The translations under genes were made by a program, and so were the position numbers. 64,000 nucleotides of DNA from Pinibacter soli (lineage in GTDB: Bacteria > Bacteroidota > Bacteroidia > Chitinophagales > Chitinophagaceae). The DNA lies in assembly GCF_029961145.1 (NCBI RefSeq), contig NZ_JASBRG010000005.1, forward strand, positions 124,001 to 188,000, written 5' to 3'. Of the stretch, positions 52,010 through 61,004 are shown one piece after another. Each line of letters opens with the position of its first letter. Position 1 is the first letter of the stretch. Below the pieces are notes generated by a model, which worked only from the letters and a program-made list of their open reading frames with translations, searched no databases and had not been told where the DNA came from.

Positions 52010-53323
52010 TTATTTAGTTCCAAATGCGCCGATATATGTTGCAGGATCTGGAGATTTATATGTAACGCCGCCTGCCGTAAGACCATTAGCAAAGTTTCTT
52101 GTGAAGTCAGTTTTACCTTTTCCAAGAGCAGTTGAAGTTGCCTGCAGATGGAAATCCCATGAACTGTTGAAAGTAGCGTTGGTGCTATCGGTGCTTAGTG
52201 GATAGTTTACAAATTTAGGATCGTTATCACCTGCTTTTGCGCTGATGACATCATTTATACCTGCGATGATTTCTGTATTAGGCTGGAACTGATCAGCACC
52301 GCTTTGCGTAAAGCTATAATAGTAAGTACTGTAGAATTTAGAACGGTTGTCTTCAGGATTTGCCTTATCTCTTTTAATACCGTATCTGTCATTTACCAGC
52401 AAGTTGTTGTAAAGATCTGCGTGTGCAGATTTTTCCAGCCAGATAGAACCACCTTTTGTTGTAGGTCTTCTCCAACCTGCATTCACTATTGTGTTGTTAT
52501 AACCAATGATGTACAATTGTGGAGTACGGTCACCGGTGTTTGACAACTTCATACCATTTGTGTTAGGGCTGTAAATTATATTGTAAGCAACATCTGCAAC
52601 CACGCCGGATTTCAGGTTAACAGCTTCTCCGCCTGTAATGCCTGTTGTGTAGAATTTGTTATTTGAAACGATCACACTGCCACCTTCAAGATAGAACACA
52701 TCTTCGTTAAAGTTGTGAATAGAAGAGTTCATTACAATTACTTTGCCATTTACGTTGTTGAAATACAAAGCCGGTACGTGCTCGCCCGCTGTTGCTTTGT
52801 ACAAACCACCTTTCACTGAAGGTGAAGATTCAGTAGTGATGGCACCACCGTAAGACAGATCTGTATAGTTCAAAACAATTTCAGTTGCTGTAGGACCTGC
52901 TGTTAAACCACCCCAAAGTGCGCCCCATTGGTTTGTTGATGTTTTCCATGCGTCCGGAACGCTGATCTTAACAGGGTTTGTTGCTGTACCAAGGCTATAC
53001 AACGCGCCTTTGATGATAAACTCTGGTTTTACTGTTGAGTCACTCATCAACACTTGTACACCTTCTTCGATTGTTAATGATGTACCCGCGGAAATTTCAA
53101 GGTGTCCTTTAACGATCACTACGCTATTTTTTTTCCACGTACCTGAAACAACTCCTGAAACAGAAGTACTGTCTAGTTTTGGAGGATTGTTTGAGCCTCC
53201 ACCATTGTCATCTTTGCTGCAACTTGTGAAAAACATTGCACTTGCTAAAACCGCTACCGAAACAGGTTTCAACATTTTCGAAAAATCTTTTTGAATAGAG
53301 ATTACACTCTTGTTCGATTTCAT
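52010..53323 (-). CDS. Lipoprotein with right-handed beta-helix, partner of the phytate receptor
   Basis: 437 residues. A lipobox (MFFTSC) follows a 16-residue N-terminal extension; a second ATG at 53275 (MLKPVSVAVLASAMF) would also give a full signal. A short Gly/Asn linker precedes a parallel beta-helix: repeated N-rich turns (YFNNVNGKVIVMNSSIHNFNED, VSNNKFYTTG, VAYNIIYSPNTNG, YNNTIVNAGWR, DLYNNLLVND). It lies between a TonB receptor and a phytase with small gaps (35 and 14 bp), where a SusD would otherwise be. It probably binds the substrate at the surface. This exact role is inferred. Confidence 0.75.
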   Translation of the reverse strand: MKSNKSVISIQKDFSKMLKPVSVAVLASAMFFTSCSKDDNGGGSNNPPKLDSTSVSGVVSGTWKKNSVVIVKGHLEISAGTSLTIEEGVQVLMSDSTVKPEFIIKGALYSLGTATNPVKISVPDAWKTSTNQWGALWGGLTAGPTATEIVLNYTDLSYGGAITTESSPSVKGGLYKATAGEHVPALYFNNVNGKVIVMNSSIHNFNEDVFYLEGGSVIVSNNKFYTTGITGGEAVNLKSGVVADVAYNIIYSPNTNGMKLSNTGDRTPQLYIIGYNNTIVNAGWRRPTTKGGSIWLEKSAHADLYNNLLVNDRYGIKRDKANPEDNRSKFYSTYYYSFTQSGADQFQPNTEIIAGINDVISAKAGDNDPKFVNYPLSTDSTNATFNSSWDFHLQATSTALGKGKTDFTRNFANGLTAGGVTYKSPDPATYIGAFGTK

Positions 53324-53358
53324 GATTTGCTTTTTTAATTAAAAGAATTTTGATTTTT

Positions 53359-56103
53359 TTAAAATTTATATCGCACGCCCAACACATAAGAGCGTTGATA
53401 ATAGTCGCGACGTATAAGTGTTTCACCATCCAGGTCCTGGCTTGGAACACCTGCATTGTTAGCATTTGAGCCTTTGATGAAAACCGTTGTTGGTGTATTT
53501 AAAAGATTGTTTGCTTTTGCAAAAACAGTGAGATGCTTGAATGATTTTTCCGCCGACACATCCATTTGTACAAAGCCTTGCTGCCACTGATCGGTTCCCA
53601 CAAACTGACCCACTGTTACGATTCTCGGACCTGTGTAACCCGCGGCCAATTGCGCGTCCCAGCCATGGTGCACATCTTTGAACAATAAGGAAATATTGGC
53701 GATGTGTGCAGACTGTCCGTACAATGATCTCTTTACGTTTACACTCGTTGTGTACAAATCTCCATTGTGAGAATCATCGCGAACGCGTTTCATTTTCGGT
53801 GTTGTAATAGATGAATTGGTGTAGGTGTAATTCATTTTCACTCCCCATTTGCTGAAGTATTTTATCCAGTCCAACTCTGCACCATAATTTGTCGCAGTTC
53901 CAAAATTGCCGGGCATGTAGTAAGTGGCATGTCCAATTGCTTGTAGCGTGTACTCAATAGGATTTTGAATGCGTTTGTAAAAAATGCCGGCCATGAATTG
54001 TTCTGCAGGCTTTGGAAAATACTCATAGCGCAGATCTATGTTATCAGCAACAGCATGCTTAAGGTTGGGATCTCCTTTTTCTGTATACTCTTCCTGTACA
54101 AGAGGTGCAGGATTGATCTCAGAAAAACCCGGACGGTTAACGGCTCTGTAATATGATAAGCGAATATTTGTTTTATCCCACGGCGTGTATTTAAGGTTGA
54201 TGCTTGGCAACACATCCGTATACTTTTGATTGCCTACGGGATTGTCTTCGCCAATCGGGTATTTCATTACATAACCCTGATTGGTATTTTCTACACGCAC
54301 ACCGCCCAGTATTTCAAGTTTGTGCAGGTAAGCTTTGAACTGAACATAACCTGCTGCGATCTTTTCACTCGCATTGTATGTTTGTCCTGAAGCCACACTG
54401 CCTTGTGGGTTTTGCACGTTCCACTGTATCTGATTATAGTCGGTAAAGTCTTTTCCGTAAGTGTAATACGGATTAGCAGGTAGCAATTGATAGTTGTTGT
54501 AAAAATTGTCTCTTTTCTTGTCTCTGTACAATCCTCCAAACTTCCACTCTACCTTTGTCTGTCCGATATTTTGCAGCCAGCTAAGATTTAAATATCCTGA
54601 AAGATCCTGGTCATCATTATGCTCCCAGCGACGAGAAGATTTGTTTACATAGGTACGGGTCTTCACAAAATTCTGCTCTACGCCGTCAAGTGAAATGGTA
54701 GTGTTATCCGGACGTTCGCTGCTTGCTTTTGCATAGTTTGCGGACCAATCGATCCGCCATTTGTCAGACAATTTATGATCACCATGCAAAGTATTGCTCC
54801 AGATATGCTGCGTGGTTTTTCTTGTTCTTGTGGAGTAAGAAAGTGTCGCATTACCCGCTACAGGATCATAGCCACCAATAGTCAATTGTGTTTGAATCGC
54901 ATCCCGGGTTTGCGTGTTTGTGAGATTCATGTAGCCACTGTACAAGCTAAGACTGTTTCTATCATCCAGATGATAATCTGCCTTTGCATGCACGCCATAG
55001 CGCAACTGTTGTTCGGAGTATTGCCTGTTCTGCATTGAGGTCAGCCTTACACCACTTGTGGTATCCACTACTTCGCCATCGTAGAATAAACTGTTACTGC
55101 CTCTGTAAGTGTTTTGCAAACTTCCCGAAACGATCACGCCCAATTTGTTATCCAGGAAGCGATTGCCGTAAGTAAGACCACCGATAAGTTCCGGCATTGG
55201 TTTTTTCCATGAATAAGTGCTGGAAGCTTTTGAAAAATCCTGCGGCGTGGCATTGTAGCCTTCACCGTGAATTTCGTAAGGCGATTTGCCATTGATACCT
55301 TTTGCATCATAACTCATGAAATCACGATTCATAAAAAGCTCACTATAACTTGTCGCAAGGTTTACTGTAAACAAACGACGCGAAGGCGCTTCTTTCATTA
55401 CCATGTTTACAACACCACCTACTGCATCTCCTTCCATAGAAGGCGTTAATGATTTATAGACTTCCAGTCTGTCCAATAAGTCTGAGGGAAAAATATCCAA
55501 CGGCACATAGCGGTACTTATCATCAGGGCTTGGAATTTTTATTCCGTTTACCAGAGTGTAGTTGTAGCGTTTGTCCATTCCGCGAAGGATCGCATATTGT
55601 CCGTCGCCGTTGCTATTTCTCTCGATAGACACCCCGGAAATACGTTGCACCACATTTGCAACCGTCATATCAGGTGACACTTCAATTGCTTTGGCAGACA
55701 TAATGTTCATTACCTGGTTTGCATTACGCTCAAGACTTCTGGCTCCGGCTTCACCATTCTTGTCTTTTCCCGCGGTCACAATTACGCTGCTTAGTTCTGT
55801 GTGAGATGCACTTAGTTCAATATTGAGAGATTGGATACCGTCGCTCGTCACTTCCAATTTTTGGGAAGCCCCGTGATATCCCACCATTGAAAACTTCAGG
55901 TTGTAATTTCCTGCAGGAACATTTTTTATAGTAAAGCTTCCATCTAAACCTGTTACTCCGGTGTAATGAGTTGCTTCAATTTGAACGACCGCCCCGGTTA
56001 AAACTTCTCCGGTTTCGTGGGAAACGATCCGCCCCTTAATTACTCCGGCAAAAGAGATTAGTGAAAAGGCAGTTAGAAATAGTAAGAAAAAAATTCTGCG
56101 CAT
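53359..56103 (-). CDS. TonB-dependent receptor of the phytase operon
   Basis: 914 residues from the ATG at 56103 (MRRIFFLLFLTAFSLISFAG), which begins a clean signal peptide. The frame extends to 56277 but without signal or domain logic. Blocks: a carboxypeptidase-D-like domain (GVIKGRIVSHETGEVLTGAVVQ), the plug (TVANVVQRISGVSIERN; ILRGMDKRYNYTLVNGIKIP; MEGDAVGGVVNMVM), and a barrel ending YQRSYVLGVRYKF. It should import phytate or its products with TonB energy. The upstream region has three TGTTCAC repeats at exact 21-bp steps. The operon continues with the lipoprotein and phytase. Confidence 0.92.
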   Translation of the reverse strand: MRRIFFLLFLTAFSLISFAGVIKGRIVSHETGEVLTGAVVQIEATHYTGVTGLDGSFTIKNVPAGNYNLKFSMVGYHGASQKLEVTSDGIQSLNIELSASHTELSSVIVTAGKDKNGEAGARSLERNANQVMNIMSAKAIEVSPDMTVANVVQRISGVSIERNSNGDGQYAILRGMDKRYNYTLVNGIKIPSPDDKYRYVPLDIFPSDLLDRLEVYKSLTPSMEGDAVGGVVNMVMKEAPSRRLFTVNLATSYSELFMNRDFMSYDAKGINGKSPYEIHGEGYNATPQDFSKASSTYSWKKPMPELIGGLTYGNRFLDNKLGVIVSGSLQNTYRGSNSLFYDGEVVDTTSGVRLTSMQNRQYSEQQLRYGVHAKADYHLDDRNSLSLYSGYMNLTNTQTRDAIQTQLTIGGYDPVAGNATLSYSTRTRKTTQHIWSNTLHGDHKLSDKWRIDWSANYAKASSERPDNTTISLDGVEQNFVKTRTYVNKSSRRWEHNDDQDLSGYLNLSWLQNIGQTKVEWKFGGLYRDKKRDNFYNNYQLLPANPYYTYGKDFTDYNQIQWNVQNPQGSVASGQTYNASEKIAAGYVQFKAYLHKLEILGGVRVENTNQGYVMKYPIGEDNPVGNQKYTDVLPSINLKYTPWDKTNIRLSYYRAVNRPGFSEINPAPLVQEEYTEKGDPNLKHAVADNIDLRYEYFPKPAEQFMAGIFYKRIQNPIEYTLQAIGHATYYMPGNFGTATNYGAELDWIKYFSKWGVKMNYTYTNSSITTPKMKRVRDDSHNGDLYTTSVNVKRSLYGQSAHIANISLLFKDVHHGWDAQLAAGYTGPRIVTVGQFVGTDQWQQGFVQMDVSAEKSFKHLTVFAKANNLLNTPTTVFIKGSNANNAGVPSQDLDGETLIRRDYYQRSYVLGVRYKF

Positions 56104-56174
56104 AGTGCTTTTTGTTTGCTGCACAAAAGTGGATAATGCGCCTTCTGAAATGAAAAAACAGGCATTAACAATTA

Positions 56175-56223
56175 GTGAACAACGTATACAACAGCGTGAA
56201 CAGACGGGCAACAAATGTGAACA
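56175..56223 (-). promoter_or_regulatory. Three TGTTCAC direct repeats at 21-bp spacing upstream of the TonB receptor
   Basis: On the minus strand TGTTCAC occurs at 56223-56217, 56202-56196 and 56181-56175, with exactly 14 nt between copies. Weaker TGTT sites (56213-56210 and 56193-56190) fall between them, giving an AACA/TGTT word about every 10.5 bp. The array lies 72-120 bp before the receptor ATG. It resembles binding sites of winged-helix response regulators such as PhoB, but the regulator is not known. Confidence 0.7.
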
Positions 56224-56388
56224 CAACGATATTAATACATTGAAAATCATTCGTTCTGTTTGTAACAAAAACTCCATTAAGTAATTATTAACTCAACTTG
56301 AAGCGTTACAGAACTGATTTTTGCAACCGGAAAAGATTGGAGTTTTACTGTGAGTTTTTTGGAATTACCACGAACGTACTGACGGCAC

Positions 56389-56643
56389 TAAGGGTTTTTT
56401 CCAACCACAGAGTTAAGGAGATTTTTTTCACAGAGGAAAAGAGGATTATACCCATGAAATAGCAATTTCGAGAATATAGAGTAATCTGTGTGATACATTC
56501 CTCTTTACCCGCTCTTGTTTTGTACGTTTCTATTTGGTTCTCTGCTCTTTCTCCTTAACTCTGTGGTTTAAAGGAGACGCGACAGTGCCGACGTCTCTAC
56601 AGCGAGCCACAATTCCTAATTCCTAACTCCTAATTTCTAATTA
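56389..56643. repeat. Inverted ACCACAGAGTTAAGGAG element and AATTCCT arm
   Basis: Within the 537-bp gap 56104-56640, arms at 56405-56422 (ACCACAGAGTTAAGGAG) and 56550-56570 (CTCCTTAACTCTGTGGT) are reverse complements. An AATTCCT arm (56609-56643) ends in the stop codon of the TPR gene. Besides the TGTTCAC array, nothing else is seen. Confidence 0.6.
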
Positions 56644-58296
56644 AAGTCCCTGTATATACGCACTCAAATTTTCGCCTTTCTCCAAATTGAGTTTTTTGCG
56701 AAGGCGATAGCGAGTTACCCGTAGACTGTCGGAAGAAATGCCCAGAAGTGTGGCAATGTCTGAAGAATCAATATTCATTTTTAGCAGAGCGAGCAGACGC
56801 AAATCATTTGCAGTAAGATCATGGCAAATGCGCCTTACTCTTTCGAAGAAACTTTCATGTACCTGCTCGAAAATATTTCGGAATTCATCCCAGTGCTGAT
56901 CCTGGTTAAAATTCATATCAATGCGTTGTATCAATTGCTGCAACTGCTTTTTCTGGTCACGCTTATCATCCTTCACCATTTTTTCCAGTGAGTCATGTAG
57001 TTCTTCCAGCAATTGATTTTTCTGAATAATATGCAAAGTGTGCGCAGTCAATTCCTTTGCTTTCATCTCCAGGCTTTGCCGCAGTACATCTTCCTGCAGT
57101 TGTTTGTTTTGCAGATCAACTTCCATTAACTCACTGCGAGTCTTAAACACTTCCTGATGTTGATGACGCAACAAGATTTCATTCTTGATCTTCAATCGCT
57201 GGCGACTGATGATCAGGATACTTAGCAATACAAGCAACACAACCACTACAACAGCGCAGATCGTTAATATTACAGTGTTGCGGTGTTCAATGCGTAGTTT
57301 CTCTATTTCCGCATTTTTTTTGCCGACTTCATTTAGCACCTGTAAAAATGCAACCTGCTTGTTATTTTCTTTTGAGTAAATATCCAGCAATGACTTTCTA
57401 CTAAGCTCGTGATAAATATAAGCGCTGTCGTCGCGGCCCAACAAATGCCACGCTTTCGCCATGTCGCGATACGCTGCACTTAACTGATATCCTTCCTGCA
57501 GGTGAAGGGCATATTCTATCGCTTTTCTTGTCTGCACAAGCGAAGCCTGGTATCTTCCCGTCTTTCTCAAAATATCGCCGAGGTTGTTGAATATTTCTAT
57601 GGAACTTACCTGGTCATTTACCTTTTGATAAATCTCCAATGCTTTGCTATAGTAATAGCCCGAAGAATCGTACTGTTCAAGATCTTCGAAGATGCTACCC
57701 ATGTTTTCATAAATACCTGCAATGCCTGTTTTATCCATTGCATTGGTGTAATGATTCAACGCCAGGCGCTGGAAATAAAAGGCACTGTCGTACATCTGTC
57801 GCTTTTCATACAAATGGCCAATGTTGCCGTTAGTGATCGCCAATCCCGGATCTGATGGGTATTTTTTCAGCATCTCCAGCGCAAGATCAAATTGCTTGCG
57901 GGCATCATCCATTTGCTTGTTATAATAATATAGCGTACCTATATCATTTAAGTTAGACGCGTACAACTTTTTGTCGTCTTCATTTTTAAAAAATTCTGCT
58001 GCCTGTAAGTGAAGATCAAGCGATTGAGAGTAGTGGCCAAGGTGGTAGCAAATCTGTCCCATTTTTTGCAAGGCAATAGCCGCCGCTGTTCTGTCTTTCT
58101 TTTCCATCGCCTGGTTGTAAGAATTGCGAAGAAAAAGAAACATTGTATCCGGGCGACCGCTTTCATGTATGTAGGCTTTGTTCAACTCACCATCATACTC
58201 AAGTTGCGCAAAACCATGACTTACGCTGAACATAATCAGCATAAAAAAACAACAATGCAGTAAAATTAAATGATGTCTGTTGCGAGCCCTTTTCAT
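56641..58296 (-). CDS. TPR-containing membrane regulator with C-terminal helix-turn-helix
   Basis: 551 residues: signal/first helix at about 8-30, then six or more tetratricopeptide repeats (examples LHLQAAEFFKNEDDKKLYASNLNDIGTLYY spans repeats 2-3, GIAGIYENMGSIFEDLEQYD). A membrane helix at about 340-362 (ILTICAVVVVVLLVLLSILII) leads to a long coiled coil, and the final 60 residues form a LuxR-like helix-turn-helix (LTANDLRLLALLKMNIDSSDIATLLGISSDSLRV, in parts). Such one-component regulators are common in Bacteroidota. It lies directly upstream of the phytase operon on the same strand and may control it, though a 537-bp gap separates them. Confidence 0.85.
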   Translation of the reverse strand: MKRARNRHHLILLHCCFFMLIMFSVSHGFAQLEYDGELNKAYIHESGRPDTMFLFLRNSYNQAMEKKDRTAAAIALQKMGQICYHLGHYSQSLDLHLQAAEFFKNEDDKKLYASNLNDIGTLYYYNKQMDDARKQFDLALEMLKKYPSDPGLAITNGNIGHLYEKRQMYDSAFYFQRLALNHYTNAMDKTGIAGIYENMGSIFEDLEQYDSSGYYYSKALEIYQKVNDQVSSIEIFNNLGDILRKTGRYQASLVQTRKAIEYALHLQEGYQLSAAYRDMAKAWHLLGRDDSAYIYHELSRKSLLDIYSKENNKQVAFLQVLNEVGKKNAEIEKLRIEHRNTVILTICAVVVVVLLVLLSILIISRQRLKIKNEILLRHQHQEVFKTRSELMEVDLQNKQLQEDVLRQSLEMKAKELTAHTLHIIQKNQLLEELHDSLEKMVKDDKRDQKKQLQQLIQRIDMNFNQDQHWDEFRNIFEQVHESFFERVRRICHDLTANDLRLLALLKMNIDSSDIATLLGISSDSLRVTRYRLRKKLNLEKGENLSAYIQGL

Positions 58297-58378
58297 ACAG
58301 TTTTCTGTTCCAGCCGCAAAGAAAAGGGTTCAATGTTAAGTAATTGTAAAGTCGCGGCCTACCAATTAAGAATTAGGA

Positions 58379-58584
58379 ATCAATGTCGTTTAATTAAGGT
58401 GTTTAAAAAAATAGAAGCACCTCGCTTGTCATCCCGACGAAGGAGGGATCTGGGCCTGGCACTAACGAACACTATGCGTAAACAATCACGCAGATCCCTC
58501 CTTCGTCGGGATGACAAGCAGTCTTTCTTTCCTGAACATAGCAACCAAGTAATTGAAAAGTTGCTTAACTAAACGACATTGAAT
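58379..58584 (+). mobile_element. MITE-like element (copy D)
   Basis: 206 bp with ends ATCAATGTCGTTTAATTAAG (58379-58398) and CTTAACTAAACGACATTGAA (58564), and inner arms from CTTGTCATCCCGACGAAGGA (58434) to CCTTCGTCGGGATGACAAG. It is nearly identical to copy C over its whole length. It fills most of the gap 58297-58593 and abuts the CHAD stop through an AATTCTTAATT arm. Confidence 0.85.
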
Positions 58585-58593
58585 TCTTAATTC

Positions 58594-59415
58594 TTAATTG
58601 CTCCTCGTGGCCGCTTGCAGGTTGATATGATTCAGCCTATTTTGAATCTGCTTTTTCATCTTCCTCTTCTGCTGAAAAAGATTGTATTTGAAATTTTCCA
58701 TGGCAGCGGAGCCATTCTGTGTTGGCTGTTCTATGCGGGTACCTACATGCAGTATATCCAGGAACACCCTTGTGTCCTGAAAGTCGCCGATCATTTCCGT
58801 AAGCGATTTGACTTTGTCTTGTGTACGAAGTGCAATAGGCATTGCAGAGGTCGCGTATTTTTCAATATGCGGCCATGTATAGGTAAAGTCTTTCAGAATT
58901 TTTCTTACGTTGTGCAGTGCATTATCAGAAAAATCTATGCTGCCCTGTGCCTGCATTTCCGATAATTTTTTTCGTGCAAATTTTTTCACCGTCTTTTCAT
59001 CCACTGCGGTGTCGATGCGCTTTAGAATTTTTTCCTTTTTAATGACCTTTTTGCCCTTTGAATATTTATTTGCTTTTTCCTTCCAGCCATCTTCATCAAA
59101 ATTCAGTTGAGTTAAAGTTGCCAGTACAATGGCATCGTTAGGATTAGACGCCTCCTTGGATATCTTGTCACGCAGCAATTGAATATTGCGAATCATGCCC
59201 ACGCTAAGGTAGAGATCCTTTAAACGGCGCGGCAACCTTATTTTTTCCTGGTGATCATTTTCATTAAGCAGCCTGAATGTGGCCCTTATCTTTTTCACCT
59301 GCAATCTTAACTGGTGAATATCCTCCATATCAAACTTGTCCGCAAGTTTACCTTGCAGCTTGTTGATCTTCTCACATCGTTTCTCAATTGATTCTTCTAT
59401 AGTTTTCTTTTTCAT
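58594..59415 (-). CDS. CHAD-domain protein
   Basis: 273 residues, basic and helical. Two CHAD half-domains with conserved His/Arg are visible: DIHQLRLQVKKIRATFRLL and a later NALHNVRKILKDFTYTWPHIE. CHAD proteins bind polyphosphate through lysine/arginine-rich faces, and many are linked to phosphate metabolism. It lies upstream of a phytase operon, which makes a phosphate link plausible. There is no catalytic motif (no CYTH domain attached). The stop is AAT TAA in a repeat arm. Confidence 0.9.
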   Translation of the reverse strand: MKKKTIEESIEKRCEKINKLQGKLADKFDMEDIHQLRLQVKKIRATFRLLNENDHQEKIRLPRRLKDLYLSVGMIRNIQLLRDKISKEASNPNDAIVLATLTQLNFDEDGWKEKANKYSKGKKVIKKEKILKRIDTAVDEKTVKKFARKKLSEMQAQGSIDFSDNALHNVRKILKDFTYTWPHIEKYATSAMPIALRTQDKVKSLTEMIGDFQDTRVFLDILHVGTRIEQPTQNGSAAMENFKYNLFQQKRKMKKQIQNRLNHINLQAATRSN

Positions 59416-59468
59416 CCAGGGACTGTGCTAATGATATTACAAACGAAAGCCGGTTTCTGTTCAACAAC

Positions 59469-59637
59469 CTTTTAACCGCAAAGAACGCAAAGGCTGCACA
59501 AAGAAAATAAGTTTAAAATCTGCTACTTTAAAGTTACTGAAGAAAACTTATTCTTGTTATACTGTATACAAGCCTTCTATTAACTCTTACCTATGCCTTC
59601 GCTTTCTTTGCGCAACCTTAGGCCCTTTGCGGTTAAC
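59469..59637. repeat. Inverted ACCGCAAAGAACGC element (second copy)
   Basis: Left arm 59469-59510 and right arm 59603-59637 match the element at 25901-25999. The right arm supplies the stop codon of the LLM gene (GGT TAA CCGC). Confidence 0.65.
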
Positions 59638-60670
59638 CTTCTCCCAGCGCCTTCTTTACCACCGGAGCAACCACCGTTCCAAACAATTCTATCGACTTCA
59701 TCACTTGCGCATGCGGCATGGTGCCAACGGTCATTTGTATGAGGAAGCGATCCATTTTAAAAATTTCGTGTTCGTACAGAATTTTATCAACCACCTGTTG
59801 CGGGCTTCCCAACACCAGCGCTCCTTCCGGCGAGCGCATATAGTCATATTGTTCCCTCGTCATCCCCTGCCAGCCACGCTCCCGGCCAATTTTCGACATC
59901 ACATAAGCGTAAGAAGGATAAAACTCATCGGCTGCCTGCTGAGAAGTTTCCGCAACATAACCATGCTGATTGATGCAAACTTTCAGTTTCGCCGGATCTT
60001 GGTTTGCCTTTGCGCCGGTCTTTCTGTACAGGTCAACCAGCGGCCCAAAATGATGTGGTGCGCCGCCAATAATCGCCACTGCCAAAGGTAATCCGAGCGT
60101 ACCTGCTCTTACCACAGACGCAGGAGTTCCACCTACTGCTATCCAAATGGGAAGTTGCTCATGATAGGGTCTTGGATACACACCAAGATTGCTGATTGCC
60201 GCACGGTGCTTGCCTTTCCACGAAACCTTTTCATTCTTGTTTATTTCTAAAAGCAATTCAAGCTTTTCTGTAAACAACTCATCATAGTCTTCCAGATCAT
60301 AGCCAAACAAAGGAAACGATTCAATAAACGATCCGCGACCGGCCATGATTTCAGCTCTGCCTTTTGACAACAGATCAACTGTTGCAAATTCCTGGAACAC
60401 GCGGACTGGATCATCTGAACTCAATACTGTCACTGCACTAGAGAGTTTTATCCTTTCTGTTCTCGCTGCTGCAGCGGCCAAAACAGTTGCCGGAGACGAC
60501 ACCAAAAAATCCGGACGATGATGCTCTCCTATCGCAAATACATCAAGACCAACTTGCTCAGCCAATTCCACTTCTTCCATCAAATCCTTCATTCGCTGAT
60601 ATGGTTCTCTGATTTTTCCTGTCGCCAGATCGGGTGTGTTCTCTACAAATGTGCAAAGGCCAAGTTCCAT
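59633..60670 (-). CDS. LLM-class flavin-dependent oxidoreductase
   Basis: 345 residues of a luciferase-like TIM-barrel: [65 protein letters not shown] (family blocks) and [12 protein letters not shown]. These bind reduced FMN. The sequence is of the alkanal monooxygenase-like group with an undefined substrate. It is transcribed alone, minus strand. The stop codon is inside the ACCGCAAAG repeat. Confidence 0.93.
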   Translation of the reverse strand: MELGLCTFVENTPDLATGKIREPYQRMKDLMEEVELAEQVGLDVFAIGEHHRPDFLVSSPATVLAAAAARTERIKLSSAVTVLSSDDPVRVFQEFATVDLLSKGRAEIMAGRGSFIESFPLFGYDLEDYDELFTEKLELLLEINKNEKVSWKGKHRAAISNLGVYPRPYHEQLPIWIAVGGTPASVVRAGTLGLPLAVAIIGGAPHHFGPLVDLYRKTGAKANQDPAKLKVCINQHGYVAETSQQAADEFYPSYAYVMSKIGRERGWQGMTREQYDYMRSPEGALVLGSPQQVVDKILYEHEIFKMDRFLIQMTVGTMPHAQVMKSIELFGTVVAPVVKKALGEG

Positions 60671-61004
60671 TGTGTATCGTTTTATCTGTTAGTAAAGTTG
60701 AATCATGTTACGTTCATCAAACTTAAAACAATTGTTGAATAGAATTACAATCTACAGTTCCTATCACATTTTGGAGCCAAGCGGTTGAATAAAAATTTCA
60801 CATCGTTGCGTCGCACACTTTTGCTGTATATCTATATTGAGCAATGCAACCGTCCGTAGAAACGAGTTGAACGCATCTCTCTCGCACCCAAAACACGGTA
60901 GCACAAAAAGCGAGGACCCTACATTTGTTGTAGCATATTTCGGGTGTTACAGAGACGCATGCAATGCGTCTCTACGGGGTGACTGATTTTCTATTTCCTA
61001 TTTC
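60671..61004. other. 334-bp gap with a covarying hairpin and AATTCCT arm
   Basis: A perfect 10-bp hairpin AGAGACGCAT / ATGCGTCTCT with a 3-nt loop lies at 60951-60973. It has the same plan as 70-92, with compensatory changes. An AATTCCTATTTCCT arm (60990-61016) overlaps the stop of the ABC gene. No frame or consensus promoter is seen. Confidence 0.55.

Noticed and set aside
56104-56277. 58-codon N-terminal extension of the TonB receptor
   Set aside because: The extension contains no signal peptide and overlaps the TGTTCAC array. The ATG at 56103 opens a proper signal peptide.
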